The notes under the pieces were generated by a model, which saw nothing but the letters and a program-made list of their open reading frames with translations, did not search any database and was not told the DNA's origin. A program made the position numbers and the translations under genes. From Armatimonadota bacterium (GTDB lineage Bacteria; Armatimonadota; UBA5829): a stretch of 50,345 bases of DNA. The stretch is taken from positions 1 through 50,345 of the forward strand of contig JAAYKE010000099.1 in assembly GCA_012522575.1 (NCBI GenBank), given 5' to 3'. This document shows, in pieces, positions 38,077-48,173 of the stretch (position 1 is its first letter; every line of letters begins with the position of its first letter).

Positions 38077-38883
38077 TTATGAGCAGTTGCGCTGTCGTAT
38101 CGCCTCGTATAATACAATGCTTGCTGCAACGGCTATATTAAGTGAATTTATCTTCCCAAGCATGGGAATCCGCGCCACGACGTCCGCGCTTTGTCTAACC
38201 TCGTCCGATATCCCAACGTGTTCGTTGCCGACTACGACCATAACCGGCCCGGTGAGGTCGAGATCGCTATAGACCACATCGGACTGCGCAGAAGTAGCTA
38301 TCACCTGCAATCCTGCCTGCCTCGCCGCGTGGATTGCCTTGCCGGAGCTATGGGTGATGCATAGCGGCACTGTGAACACTGCTCCGCGCGATCCGCGAAC
38401 TACCCGCCTGCTGAACGGGTCGGTAGTCTGCGCACTGAGAATTGCGCCCTGTGTCCCTGTCGCATCAGTGGAACGCAGCAGCATCCCCAGATTATCCGCA
38501 TTGTCCCCGGCTTCCACCATCATAACCAGCGATATATTCCCGGAAAACATATCCGACAATGACTTCAGACGACGCTCGACTATGGCCATGCACTCAGGAG
38601 TCGGCTTTGCCTCCAGAATTTTACCAAGTAAACCTTCCGAGGCGCAATAAGCGGGTATCCCAATTTGCTTCGCACGAGTCGAAATCTCCGCACAATCGGC
38701 ATCAGATGCGAAGCGATCGGTAAATATCAGCGAATCGATGGCGCAGCCGTAATCGAACGCTCTTCTAACGAGTTCCCTGCCCTCGACAATATAGCGATTA
38801 TGAGCAGCGCGACCATCGATGCCGGTAAGCTCCCGCAGCATTTGTATAACAGGGTCCTTTTGGCCGGAGACTTTTTGTATCAT
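38077..38883 (-). CDS. TrmH/SpoU-family RNA 2'-O-methyltransferase
   Basis: AGDNADNLGMLLRSTDATG, VMVVVGNEHVGISDEVRQSAD, LNIAVAASIVLYEAIRQR. Confidence 0.92.
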   Translation of the reverse strand: MIQKVSGQKDPVIQMLRELTGIDGRAAHNRYIVEGRELVRRAFDYGCAIDSLIFTDRFASDADCAEISTRAKQIGIPAYCASEGLLGKILEAKPTPECMAIVERRLKSLSDMFSGNISLVMMVEAGDNADNLGMLLRSTDATGTQGAILSAQTTDPFSRRVVRGSRGAVFTVPLCITHSSGKAIHAARQAGLQVIATSAQSDVVYSDLDLTGPVMVVVGNEHVGISDEVRQSADVVARIPMLGKINSLNIAVAASIVLYEAIRQRNCS

Positions 38884-41114
38884 TTCCGCTCACTTGCAGT
38901 CTGTGATGAGGAGTCCAAAGAATCCGGCGTCGGTCTTTGAAGAAGTTTCAATGCGATCAGTGCAAATAGAAATACCGAACTCGTCGCGCCGGCCACTACT
39001 CCGGAGTCATTGAAAATAAAGGCAGCGAGCGTTCCTACAAAGCAGCCAAATGCCGCGGCAGACTGCTCACGATTGAGAAATCCCGCGCCTCGAACGCGCT
39101 TTTCGTTCCAATAAAGAACTGCAGACCCAACAAGTGACAGACCCAGAAGCCGACTCCAGAGGCTGGCCGATATCAGCATACAGTTGAGTGCGATTTTACG
39201 CTTGAATATATCCAAAATAGCAGCGATATTGCCTCCTGCCGCCATTCTCATTGTTCTGCCGATATGAGTCTGAGCATGCCCGATATTCAACAGGTCAACG
39301 GAAAATACAGCGGCGACTATCAATAGCAAGACAACCGCTATCACAGCCAGATGACGCAAGCTCGGCAGAGAACCTCTTCCAACCAGCAGCGCAGCTCCCA
39401 TCGCCGATGCCATAGCCAAAGCTCCGCCGACATTCGCTCCCAAACCCGGAGCCGCCACAAAAACAAGTGTCAGGCAAAATACGCTGCCTGCTATAAGGCC
39501 GGATACTCGACGATTGAGTTTGCGGCTTGACAGCGCCATGCCCACTCCAATAACCGATGCGCCCAGCATTGTCCCCATAAGCTCGTTGCCGATGCCATAG
39601 AATCGCGCGCCTTCGACGATGTTGTAGCTGGCGATTGAGCTTTGCATCAACGAGCCGCCGGATGACAAGTCGACTATAACAGCTCCAAAAAATATAGCGC
39701 ACAGCCAGATGAAAGCCCTGGCAGGCGTTTTCAATATCAACGCTCCGGCAGCAGCCAAAGCTATTGTCAGAGCAATCAAGACTACTATAGAAGCCGAAGC
39801 GCCTCCGTCGAAAAACAACGGCATAATGAACATAGCGAGGGGCAGCGCGACAAAACCCGTCGTCAGCCAGGCCGCCGCAAGCTTGAGCGCGGGTAAAGTT
39901 GTCGCGAACACCGCCAAAACGATAAGCGCCACCATCACAGATTGCGCAACGCTCGTGCCTCGCATTATCGCCTGCCGCTCCGATTGAGCGCTTGCCCGTC
40001 GGTTCATTTCAATAAGTTGACTCGCCACATTTTCACTTTCTATGTTCAGAATAGGTCGTCCCACCATTTCCGATGGTACGCTGATGTTCAGAAAGGAAAG
40101 AATCGTCGGGGCGACATCGCTCAGCGTAACAACTCCGGCTCTGCGCGTGGAGCCAGACGTCAGCATTCCGCGCTCAAAACCCGGACCTGAAATCGCGATC
40201 ACGCCCAGTTTCTCCCCTGCAATATCGCTGAGTGTTCGTGGATTAGGGGAAAGAGCTATAAGCAAATCCGTTTTCGGGTTCAATCGCGCAGCCAGATTGC
40301 TCATAAAATCTCCGAGCCGACTGATGGCAGCCCTGCGATGACGTGCCGCTATAGGATCGGTGCAGTATTCAGCATACAAATCAGCACGAAAAGTATCGCC
40401 AAAGTCGATAACCACAAAGCGGCATTGCTCCGGCAGGTTGTCGAACTCTTCAAGTAAAGCATCTGCGTTGACTCGAACTCCAAACGGAGCGGCAGGGTCG
40501 GACAAATTCAGCTTGTCTCCATCAACTTCTCCAAAATCGACGATCCCCTGCTCATCCATTGCAGCCGCAACGCACTCCCTGTGCATCTCGCCCGGCATAT
40601 CTGAATTTCCTATCACGGCGGTCTTTATGCCATTGCTGCGAAGCGATGAGCCTAGCGAGCCGGGTTTTGCACGGTAGGAAGCCGCATCGTTTATCCGCTG
40701 CATACGTGCAATTTCAGTGTGCAGGACATTTGCAGGCGACGGGTTAATCCCGGTGCGATATGTGTAAATAGATCCTGCGGTCTGATCCCCAATGTGGCTG
40801 TTCACATCGCCGGCCAGTCGGATTTCTCCGCCTCCTGTGGCCATCGCTCCTGCTCCAAGAACAGCGCAACCTGCCTCAAAGCCGGATTTGGAAGCGGGCA
40901 TGGAATCGCGGCTTGCCCTGCCGGTTCTGACGTTGAGCAGGCCGGTAGATGCGTTTTGGATGAAGTCCTGAAGTGTTTTATGATCGGAATCGGCAAAATC
41001 TCTGATTGTGCAACTGCCGGCCAGAACGACGACCACGCGAGACTGTTTCGCCCCTGCAACAGCAGAGGCTGCCAGAATAAGCAGAGTCAGCATCATCAAC
41101 AGGCGGGATTTCAT
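38880..41114 (-). CDS. Alkaline-phosphatase-superfamily-like N-terminus fused to polytopic membrane C-terminus
   Basis: Signal peptide; GVVTLSDVAPTILSFLNISVPSEMVGRPI; many TM segments from about residue 390. Confidence 0.7.
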   Translation of the reverse strand: MKSRLLMMLTLLILAASAVAGAKQSRVVVVLAGSCTIRDFADSDHKTLQDFIQNASTGLLNVRTGRASRDSMPASKSGFEAGCAVLGAGAMATGGGEIRLAGDVNSHIGDQTAGSIYTYRTGINPSPANVLHTEIARMQRINDAASYRAKPGSLGSSLRSNGIKTAVIGNSDMPGEMHRECVAAAMDEQGIVDFGEVDGDKLNLSDPAAPFGVRVNADALLEEFDNLPEQCRFVVIDFGDTFRADLYAEYCTDPIAARHRRAAISRLGDFMSNLAARLNPKTDLLIALSPNPRTLSDIAGEKLGVIAISGPGFERGMLTSGSTRRAGVVTLSDVAPTILSFLNISVPSEMVGRPILNIESENVASQLIEMNRRASAQSERQAIMRGTSVAQSVMVALIVLAVFATTLPALKLAAAWLTTGFVALPLAMFIMPLFFDGGASASIVVLIALTIALAAAGALILKTPARAFIWLCAIFFGAVIVDLSSGGSLMQSSIASYNIVEGARFYGIGNELMGTMLGASVIGVGMALSSRKLNRRVSGLIAGSVFCLTLVFVAAPGLGANVGGALAMASAMGAALLVGRGSLPSLRHLAVIAVVLLLIVAAVFSVDLLNIGHAQTHIGRTMRMAAGGNIAAILDIFKRKIALNCMLISASLWSRLLGLSLVGSAVLYWNEKRVRGAGFLNREQSAAAFGCFVGTLAAFIFNDSGVVAGATSSVFLFALIALKLLQRPTPDSLDSSSQTASERK

Positions 41115-41165
41115 CGTAGGGTAATGTTCTCACATTGAATGCCGGATTGCAAACAGACTCAAAGG

Positions 41166-43004
41166 TCAGTCTCCTCCGACATTTGCAAGGCTCTGTTCGA
41201 TCTGTTCGGGCTTTTGTTTGCCATAATAAACGTCAAGAATTGCACGGCAGACAGGTCCGGCGGCGGTTGCTCCGTGCCTGCCATGCTCGACAATGCAGGC
41301 GACCGCAATAGTGGGATTTTCCATCGGAGCAAAGCACACAAACCATGCGTGGGCGGGTCGTCCGGGATTTTCAGCGGAGCCGGTCTTGCCGCAGACAGCT
41401 ATGCCGGGAACATCACAGGATTTGCCGGTGCCGGATGTCACCGTATGTCTCATTGCCCCGCGCACCATAGCAAATTGTTGTGGCGACGCCTCAACTTGAC
41501 TGCGAATATCCGGTTGGAGTTTACGCACCAGTTTGCCGTTCTCATCAAGTATTTCATTGACCAATCGCGGCCGCATAATCCGCCCGTCCATACCCACCCC
41601 GGCGGTAGCTACAGCCATCTGCAAAGGAGTGGTGAGGACATATCCCTGCCCGATGCCGCAGCTCGGAGTCTCTCCGATACCCCATTTCTGTTTATATTTC
41701 TCCATCTTCCACTCGGTATCCGGCATCAAGCCGACGCGCTTATCGTTGGTTCGGCTCTCCCTTGGCAGGTCTATGCCCGTTGCCGAGCCGATGCCGAATT
41801 GTCTGGCGATCTTTGACATTCGGTCGATGCCGAGTCGCAGGGCAAGATGGTAGAACCACACATCGCAGGATTCGGCCATCGCACGGTTGAAGTTCACCCC
41901 GCCTCCATGCACTTTCCAACATCTGAACCTTCCTCGACCAAGAGTAAACACGCCCGGACAACTCACGGTAGTGTTGAGGTTGCACATATTGTATATAAGT
42001 CCCGCGGTTGCCACTATCGGCTTGAATGTCGATCCGGGAGGATAGGAGTTATACACTGCCCTGTTTTGTTGCGGACGCCCTTTGTTGAGGTTTATTTTAT
42101 CCCAATCCGCTTGATTGAGCTTTTTGACGAAAACGTTCGGGTCGTATGAAGGCGTGCTGACCATTGCGAGCACTTCGCCATTACGAGGGTCAAGGGCGAC
42201 GACTGCGCCGGTTTGCGCTCCCATCGCACGATATGCCGCAACCTGCAGGTCACGATCAATGGACAGTTTCAACGCATGGCCGGGCACAGATGGTTTGTCG
42301 CCTAGAATCCTTACCATCCGCCCTGTAACATCGACCATTATGCGCTTTCCGCCATCCGTTCCTCGCAGTTGGGACTCATACTCTTTTTCCAGGCCGGATT
42401 TGCCGACATAGTCGCCGGCCACATATTGTTCCCCTTTGGCCTGCGCTTTTTCGAGGTCATCCTGACTGATCTCACCAAGATGTCCCATAATATGAGCAAT
42501 CGCAGGGCCGTCCGGATAGCTGCGAAGCTGGTCGAGTTCTACGCTGACTCCGGGCAGACTCATCCTGTGCTCCCCAATGCGAGCCACGGTCTCCAGTGAA
42601 ACATCGACTTTAATGCGCACAGGAGAGCCCGGCCGCGCCTGCCTGCGCTTCACTCGATCCTTGACTATCGCATCGATCTCCCCAGGAGTCATCTGCAGGA
42701 TTCCGCAAAGGGTGTGAAGGGCTTCTTTGTCCTCCTGAAGAATATCGGGCATAGCCATAACGACGAACTGCGGCCTGCTGGTGGCAAGCGTGCGGTTATT
42801 GCGATCCAGTATATTGCCTCTCGGAGCCCTTGTTCGCAGCAATTTCAGTGCGTTTGTATCGGAGGCGTGCAGCAGGTCCGGGCCTTGCGCTATCTGCAGG
42901 TACCATAATCTGGCGACCAGCACAAAAAACACGGCCACTACAAAGTATGCCGCCAAATTGATTCGCGAACGTTGTAACCTGCGATCTTCGTATTGGACGT
43001 GCAT
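41166..43004 (-). CDS. mrdA: Penicillin-binding protein 2 (transpeptidase)
   Basis: PRGNILDRNNRTLA, YPPGSTFKPI (SxxK), AESCDVWFY (SxN-like), CGKTGSAE (KTG). Confidence 0.93.
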   Translation of the reverse strand: MHVQYEDRRLQRSRINLAAYFVVAVFFVLVARLWYLQIAQGPDLLHASDTNALKLLRTRAPRGNILDRNNRTLATSRPQFVVMAMPDILQEDKEALHTLCGILQMTPGEIDAIVKDRVKRRQARPGSPVRIKVDVSLETVARIGEHRMSLPGVSVELDQLRSYPDGPAIAHIMGHLGEISQDDLEKAQAKGEQYVAGDYVGKSGLEKEYESQLRGTDGGKRIMVDVTGRMVRILGDKPSVPGHALKLSIDRDLQVAAYRAMGAQTGAVVALDPRNGEVLAMVSTPSYDPNVFVKKLNQADWDKINLNKGRPQQNRAVYNSYPPGSTFKPIVATAGLIYNMCNLNTTVSCPGVFTLGRGRFRCWKVHGGGVNFNRAMAESCDVWFYHLALRLGIDRMSKIARQFGIGSATGIDLPRESRTNDKRVGLMPDTEWKMEKYKQKWGIGETPSCGIGQGYVLTTPLQMAVATAGVGMDGRIMRPRLVNEILDENGKLVRKLQPDIRSQVEASPQQFAMVRGAMRHTVTSGTGKSCDVPGIAVCGKTGSAENPGRPAHAWFVCFAPMENPTIAVACIVEHGRHGATAAGPVCRAILDVYYGKQKPEQIEQSLANVGGD

Positions 43005-43016
43005 CCGTTGGCTTTG

Positions 43017-45308
43017 CTACTCCCTCATCTGGTCGTGCCTGATATTACAAACCTGTGTGGGGACATCTTCGACAGCCAGCTTTCTCTTCGTTCTCGGACA
43101 ATATCTGCCCGCCAGCAAGCCCGATTGGGAGCAGACCGTTATAGTCACATATTCTGTATCCTGCGCAGGAGCTTCTCTGTCTGCAGATGCAGGGTTAGAG
43201 TCTTCAGGCGGAATAGAAATATCAGTCCCGCCGTGCACCGAACAGGTTTCGATCGGCTCAGTCCCTTTTGTGAACGTCTTTGTGCGCCAGTGCGGACAAG
43301 TGCTGGTGGCCAGCATATCCGATTGGGTGCATATACGCCGCCTCACAACATCGCCGTCATCGTCATCGGATTGGTTCTCTGTCGGCGGAGAGTCGCCTTT
43401 GGGCTGCTCATCGGCGGGTTTTGGCTTGTTTTTGGAGGCCGCCTGTTCGGCTTTGGTCTTGACTTCATTATAAACCGGTATGGCTTTGGACATAAATTCA
43501 CGCCAGACAGGTATGCATAACCCTCCACCCGTGGCTCCTCTCATAGATGAATTATTGTCGTTGCCGACCCACACCGCGCAGACGATTTTCTTGGGGACAT
43601 ATCCTATAAACCACACGTCTCGTTCGTTGTTGGTAGTGCCGGTTTTTCCTCGAGCTTCCGCAACCGAGGCGGCTCCCGTTCCCGTTCCCTTTGTCACCAC
43701 TCCGCGAAGCATCTGATCCATATTTCGACTTACGTTTTTGGATATAACCTGCTGCAGGTCCGGAGTGAATTCCGCCTGCGTTTCTCCGCGACTGTTGGTG
43801 ATTTTCGATATGCCTATTGGCTCGGTATAGATGCCGTCGTTGGCAAATGTGCAATAAGCGGAGGCCATCTCGATTGGATGCACTCCCGGAATGCCGCCTA
43901 TGGCTATTGGCAGATATGGCTCGAGAGGGGAGCGCACGCCCATCAATCGGGCATATTTGATAACGTTTTTTACTCCGACTTTTTTGGCGGTATAAATCGC
44001 CGGCAGGTTGATCGACTTGGCCACTGCGGTATCCATCGTCACGCTGCCGCCATATCTGCCGTCGTAGTTGCGCGGGTTCCAGGTGCGTCCCCGGCCTGCC
44101 GGATAGGATACCCGCGTATTGGGCAACCTTGTCGATGGTTTCCATCCATCGGCGAGCGCCGCCGTATATACAAATACTTTGAACGCACTGCCCGGCTGAC
44201 GGCCTGCCTGCGTGCATCGGTTATAATGCGACTCCGGGTCCACGCTGCCCACCATCGCAAGTATCCCGCCGGTGTTGGGATCAAGTGCAATCAGACAGCC
44301 CTCAGTTGCGCGATAGGTCTTGGATTTGCTGCTTATCTGCACCCTGAGAGCCTTTTCGGCCGCCTGCTGCATTTCCCAGTTGAGGGTTGTATATACTCTC
44401 AGCCCGCCGCCATATAATACGTCTTCCCCGTAGCGCTCCTTAATGCGCTGGTTGACATAATCGACAAAATGCGGAGCTTTGTATGTCGTGCGACCGCTCC
44501 TGCGCGGCACTATTTTGGCCTGTTGTTCGCGAGCTTCAGCCTGCTGCTGCTCGGTGATATAGCCCAGATCAGCCATAGTAGCCAATACGGTATTGCGCCG
44601 GCCAACTGCGGCGTTGAGATTCTCATGCGGGGAATATCCCGACGGTTTTTGCGGCAAGCCAGCGATGAGCGCGCATTCGCTCAGATTTAGTCCCTGCACA
44701 TCCTTTCCAAAATAGATGCGCGACGCAGCCTGCACGCCAAATGCGCCGCTGCCATAAAATATCTGATTCAAATAAAGCTCAAGGATGCGATCCTTGCTGA
44801 AGTTGCGTTCGATCAGGATAGCAAGAAATATCTCCTGCAGCTTGCGCTGGATTGTTTTGCGTTGAGTGAGATATACGTTGCGTGCCAGTTGCTGGGTAAT
44901 TGTGCTGCCGCCCTGTGCCATTCGCTGACCGCGAATATTGGCATAAACAGCCCTTGCAACTCCCCTCATATCCACTCCGGAGTGCTCATAAAAACGCTTA
45001 TCCTCGATGGCGACAGTTGCTTCTCGAAGTTCCTTTGGGATATCCTTGAGGGCGACATTGGTGCGGTTTTCTCGAAAGACTCTGCCGAGCAGAACACCAT
45101 CGCTGGAATATACAAGAGTGGCCTCGGGAGCTTCGAAGGCGTTGATGTCCGGCAGGGTCCTGGAAAGACCGGCAAACCACCCTAAAGCCGTTCCTGCCAG
45201 CACTCCCATACTGAGCAGTACGGCGATCTGAAGAACCGTTACAAACGATCTTACCGCGCTACGCCTGTTTTTATTGTTTCTTCGCCTGGAGGTTGAGTTG
45301 GTTCTCAT
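43017..45308 (-). CDS. Class A penicillin-binding protein 1A
   Basis: EDKRFYEHSGVDMRGVARA, GGSTITQQLARN, ERNFSKDRILELYLNQIFYG, QPGSAFKVF, GKTGTTNNERDVWFIGY. Confidence 0.96.
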   Translation of the reverse strand: MRTNSTSRRRNNKNRRSAVRSFVTVLQIAVLLSMGVLAGTALGWFAGLSRTLPDINAFEAPEATLVYSSDGVLLGRVFRENRTNVALKDIPKELREATVAIEDKRFYEHSGVDMRGVARAVYANIRGQRMAQGGSTITQQLARNVYLTQRKTIQRKLQEIFLAILIERNFSKDRILELYLNQIFYGSGAFGVQAASRIYFGKDVQGLNLSECALIAGLPQKPSGYSPHENLNAAVGRRNTVLATMADLGYITEQQQAEAREQQAKIVPRRSGRTTYKAPHFVDYVNQRIKERYGEDVLYGGGLRVYTTLNWEMQQAAEKALRVQISSKSKTYRATEGCLIALDPNTGGILAMVGSVDPESHYNRCTQAGRQPGSAFKVFVYTAALADGWKPSTRLPNTRVSYPAGRGRTWNPRNYDGRYGGSVTMDTAVAKSINLPAIYTAKKVGVKNVIKYARLMGVRSPLEPYLPIAIGGIPGVHPIEMASAYCTFANDGIYTEPIGISKITNSRGETQAEFTPDLQQVISKNVSRNMDQMLRGVVTKGTGTGAASVAEARGKTGTTNNERDVWFIGYVPKKIVCAVWVGNDNNSSMRGATGGGLCIPVWREFMSKAIPVYNEVKTKAEQAASKNKPKPADEQPKGDSPPTENQSDDDDGDVVRRRICTQSDMLATSTCPHWRTKTFTKGTEPIETCSVHGGTDISIPPEDSNPASADREAPAQDTEYVTITVCSQSGLLAGRYCPRTKRKLAVEDVPTQVCNIRHDQMRE

Positions 45309-45416
45309 ATTGTTTTATTACCGATCTCGATTATATGTCTGCCCCTAAAAGGTGTCAAATCGCTTTGCAGCGGTGTCGTCGAGAAGGTCATTACGTGGTA
45401 TAATTGACCTAGAATC

Positions 45417-45782
45417 ATGTATGAAATTGCCATTGAAGACACCTTTGATGCAGCGCACTGCCTTCGCGACTACGACGGAGCCTGCAGTCGCCTGCACGGT
45501 CATACCTATCACGTGCGAGCGGCTTTTCGTTTTAAGACGTTGGGCGCATCCGGTCTTACCCTCGATTTTCGTGAGGCCAAATCTGTCCTCAGGTCGGCGC
45601 TGGAATATTTCGACCACCAGTATATTAACGATCTGCCTGAGTTTTCGATACAAAATCCATCCGCCGAATCCATCGCCAAGCTGATATTCGATCGAGTCAA
45701 AAGCAGCGTGCCTCAAACCTACTCCATAAGCGTTCGGGAAACTCCCACTTCGTGCGCTACATATTTCGAAGACGATGACTGA
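45417..45782 (+). CDS. queD: 6-carboxy-5,6,7,8-tetrahydropterin synthase QueD
   Basis: FDAAHCLRDYDGACSRLHGHTYHVR, LDFREAK, FDHQYIND. Confidence 0.94.
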   Translation: MYEIAIEDTFDAAHCLRDYDGACSRLHGHTYHVRAAFRFKTLGASGLTLDFREAKSVLRSALEYFDHQYINDLPEFSIQNPSAESIAKLIFDRVKSSVPQTYSISVRETPTSCATYFEDDD

Positions 45783-46488
45783 CAAGGGATTTATCCACGA
45801 AATATTCGACTCCATTCAGGGCGAAGGGCTGTATTGCGGACAAAGACATATATTTGTGCGCTTTGCGGGCTGCAACCTCAATTGCGGCTACTGTGATACT
45901 CCCGCGGCGATGGATCAATATCCTCCTGTTTGCCTCATAGAAAACGACAAGCCCATTGACAATCCGGTCACGGTCGACCAGGTGACAGATATTTGTCGAA
46001 ATACAGGCTTCAAAGTTGTTTCAATCACCGGCGGAGAACCTCTTGCACAGCCGGAGTTTTTAAGCTCCCTGATGGCAGCGTTGAAAGAAGCAGGGTTTGT
46101 CAACTATCTGGAAACAAACGGCACGCTATATCGACAACTGCCGAGCGTGATAAAGTGCGCCGATGTGATAGCTATGGATATGAAACTGCCCAGCGCGACC
46201 GGAAATAAAGCTCATTGGGAGGATCATTCTAAGTTTCTGGAGATCGCATCGCAGACTGAGGTTTTCGTAAAAATCATCGTCTCTTGCGATACTTCTGAAG
46301 AAGAAATATCGCGATGCTGCGGGATTATCAACGGCGCGCATAGTAAAATTCCTCTGATAATCCAGCCGCTTACAGGAGACAATGCCCCTTCGGGAACGCT
46401 CCTTATGAAGCTGCAGGAAGCGGCAATGCGCCAAGCGCCGGATGTTCGCGTCATTCCTCAATGTCACCACTTGTTGGGGCTGAAATGA
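45775..46488 (+). CDS. queE: 7-carboxy-7-deazaguanine synthase QueE (radical SAM)
   Basis: IHEIFDSIQGEGLYCGQRHIFVRFAGCNLNCGYCDTP, SITGGEPLAQPEFL. Confidence 0.94.
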   Translation: MTDKGFIHEIFDSIQGEGLYCGQRHIFVRFAGCNLNCGYCDTPAAMDQYPPVCLIENDKPIDNPVTVDQVTDICRNTGFKVVSITGGEPLAQPEFLSSLMAALKEAGFVNYLETNGTLYRQLPSVIKCADVIAMDMKLPSATGNKAHWEDHSKFLEIASQTEVFVKIIVSCDTSEEEISRCCGIINGAHSKIPLIIQPLTGDNAPSGTLLMKLQEAAMRQAPDVRVIPQCHHLLGLK

Positions 46489-47483
46489 AAAGAATAGGAA
46501 TGACCACCACCATTCCCGTTGAGGCGGTGCTGGCCGCAGGACACATCCCCGTTGACCTGAACAATGTTTTCATAAACGCGCCCGACCCTAACGCACTGGT
46601 CACTGCGGCGGAGTATGACGGCTTCCCTCGCAATGCGTGCGGCTGGATCAAGGGCATGTATTCACTGGCCGCCAATAAGGAGCCGCTTATCGGAAACGGC
46701 GGCATAGATGCTTTGGTGGCGGTCGTCGAAGGGGACTGCACGCAAACGCAGGCAATGGTCGAGACGCTGAAAGAAAGCCGCATGCACGTTATTCCTTTCA
46801 GCTATCCTTATGGCCGTGACCTTGACCTGCTCAGGCTGCAAATAGAAAAGCTGATTAGTGCGTTGGGAACAACCCGGCAGGAAGCCGAGAAATGCAAGGT
46901 CAGGCTCGATGACATTCGACGCAAGGTTCGCAAGCTGGACGAGTTGACCTGGCAGCAGGGTCTCTTGAACTCATTCGATAACCACTATTATCAGATTTGC
47001 TGCAGCGACTTCAACGGCGACCCTGATAAGTTTGAGCGCGATGTTGATATGCGTCTCGAAACTGCCTTGAATCAATCAAATGACAACATATCTGCATTGC
47101 GATTGGGATACATAGGAGTCCCTACGATTTTCACCGATTTCTATGAAGTGATCGAGGAATTGGGCGCGAGGGTTGTCTTTAACGAGGTGCAGCGACAGTT
47201 CGCAATGCCTTATGAAACCGAGGATTTGATAAAACAATACAGCGTCTACACCTATCCGTACGATGTCTTTGCCCGAATAGATGATATCAAGCGCGAGGTC
47301 GAAAGACGATCCATTCAGGGGCTGATCCACTACACAAAGAGCTTCTGTTTCAGGCAAATTCAGGACATCATCATTCGCAAGCATATTGACGTGCCCGTTC
47401 TCACCATAGAAGGGGATTCCCCGACGCCCGTTGATGCGCGGACAAGGGTTCGTATCGAGAGCTTTATCGAGATGCTGGAATAG
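46485..47483 (+). CDS. 2-hydroxyacyl-CoA dehydratase D-component-like (HGD-D/BcrB-C-like) protein
   Basis: ATGA overlap with queE; MKRIGMTTTIPVEAVLAAGHIPVDLNNVF, NACGWIKG, EGDCTQTQ, KSFCFRQIQDIIIRKHIDVPVLTIEGDSPTPVDARTRVRIESFIEML. Confidence 0.82.
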   Translation: MKRIGMTTTIPVEAVLAAGHIPVDLNNVFINAPDPNALVTAAEYDGFPRNACGWIKGMYSLAANKEPLIGNGGIDALVAVVEGDCTQTQAMVETLKESRMHVIPFSYPYGRDLDLLRLQIEKLISALGTTRQEAEKCKVRLDDIRRKVRKLDELTWQQGLLNSFDNHYYQICCSDFNGDPDKFERDVDMRLETALNQSNDNISALRLGYIGVPTIFTDFYEVIEELGARVVFNEVQRQFAMPYETEDLIKQYSVYTYPYDVFARIDDIKREVERRSIQGLIHYTKSFCFRQIQDIIIRKHIDVPVLTIEGDSPTPVDARTRVRIESFIEMLE

Positions 47484-47489
47484 CTGCGG

Positions 47490-48107
47490 CTACTCGACTA
47501 TTGCGCCGTGGCTCTGAGCAAAATATATGGCCTGCGCTATATCCATCCTCGCGCCTTTAAGCTCGGCGTTCCCAAGCTCGGCTCCCTGCAATTTGGCTCC
47601 CCGAATATCCGCTTCGAGAAGTTGCGCTGCGGACATATTCGCTTTGGAAAGATCGGAGTCGCGGAGGTCTGTTTTGGTAAGGTTAGCTCCATAGAGGTCA
47701 GCTTCGACGAGTTTGACACCTCGCAGGTCGAGTTCGCTCAGTTTTTGATACCGCAGATTTGACCACGACCAGTCCCCTCCCGCAATCACGATTCCTGTCA
47801 TATCGGCATTTGCAAATGAAGAGCCGATCATCCTGCATTGATTGAAAGCGGATAGAAATAGATAGGTATGAGAAAAAGTGCAGTTGGCAAAGGAAGCAGA
47901 GGTGGCGACGACGGCGTTCATTCGCGCCTGATCAAAACTGCAATCTTCGAAGCTGCATTTAGTGATAACAGTTTCGCTCAAATCCGCGCCGACAAAACTG
48001 CACTGTGCAAAGGTGCATCTGTCCATCTCAAGTCCCGACAGGCTTTGCGTGTCGAAGTTTTTGTCGATGTATTCTTTTTCGGTCCAGCTATTAATGTAAC
48101 ACCTCAC
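47490..48107 (-). CDS. Pentapeptide repeat protein
   Basis: A(D/N)LxxANLTKTDLRDSDLSKANMSAAQLLEADIRGAKLQGAELGNAELKGAR. Confidence 0.92.
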   Translation of the reverse strand: MRCYINSWTEKEYIDKNFDTQSLSGLEMDRCTFAQCSFVGADLSETVITKCSFEDCSFDQARMNAVVATSASFANCTFSHTYLFLSAFNQCRMIGSSFANADMTGIVIAGGDWSWSNLRYQKLSELDLRGVKLVEADLYGANLTKTDLRDSDLSKANMSAAQLLEADIRGAKLQGAELGNAELKGARMDIAQAIYFAQSHGAIVE

Positions 48108-48173
48108 GATTTAGAGGTTAGAAGTTGGAGGTTAGCAGAGTTATTGATAGGGTTAAACATGGCCTCCAATTTT

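Noticed and set aside
48095-48107. TGTAACACCTCAC, 12/13 match to the TIRs of the 4459-4747 element, at the GTG start of the pentapeptide gene
   Set aside because: No partner end or target duplication found nearby and the bases are part of a plausible start region; could be chance.
48114-48135. Two GAGGTTAG copies 14 nt apart beside repeat copy 2
   Set aside because: Only two short copies; too little to call a repeat array.
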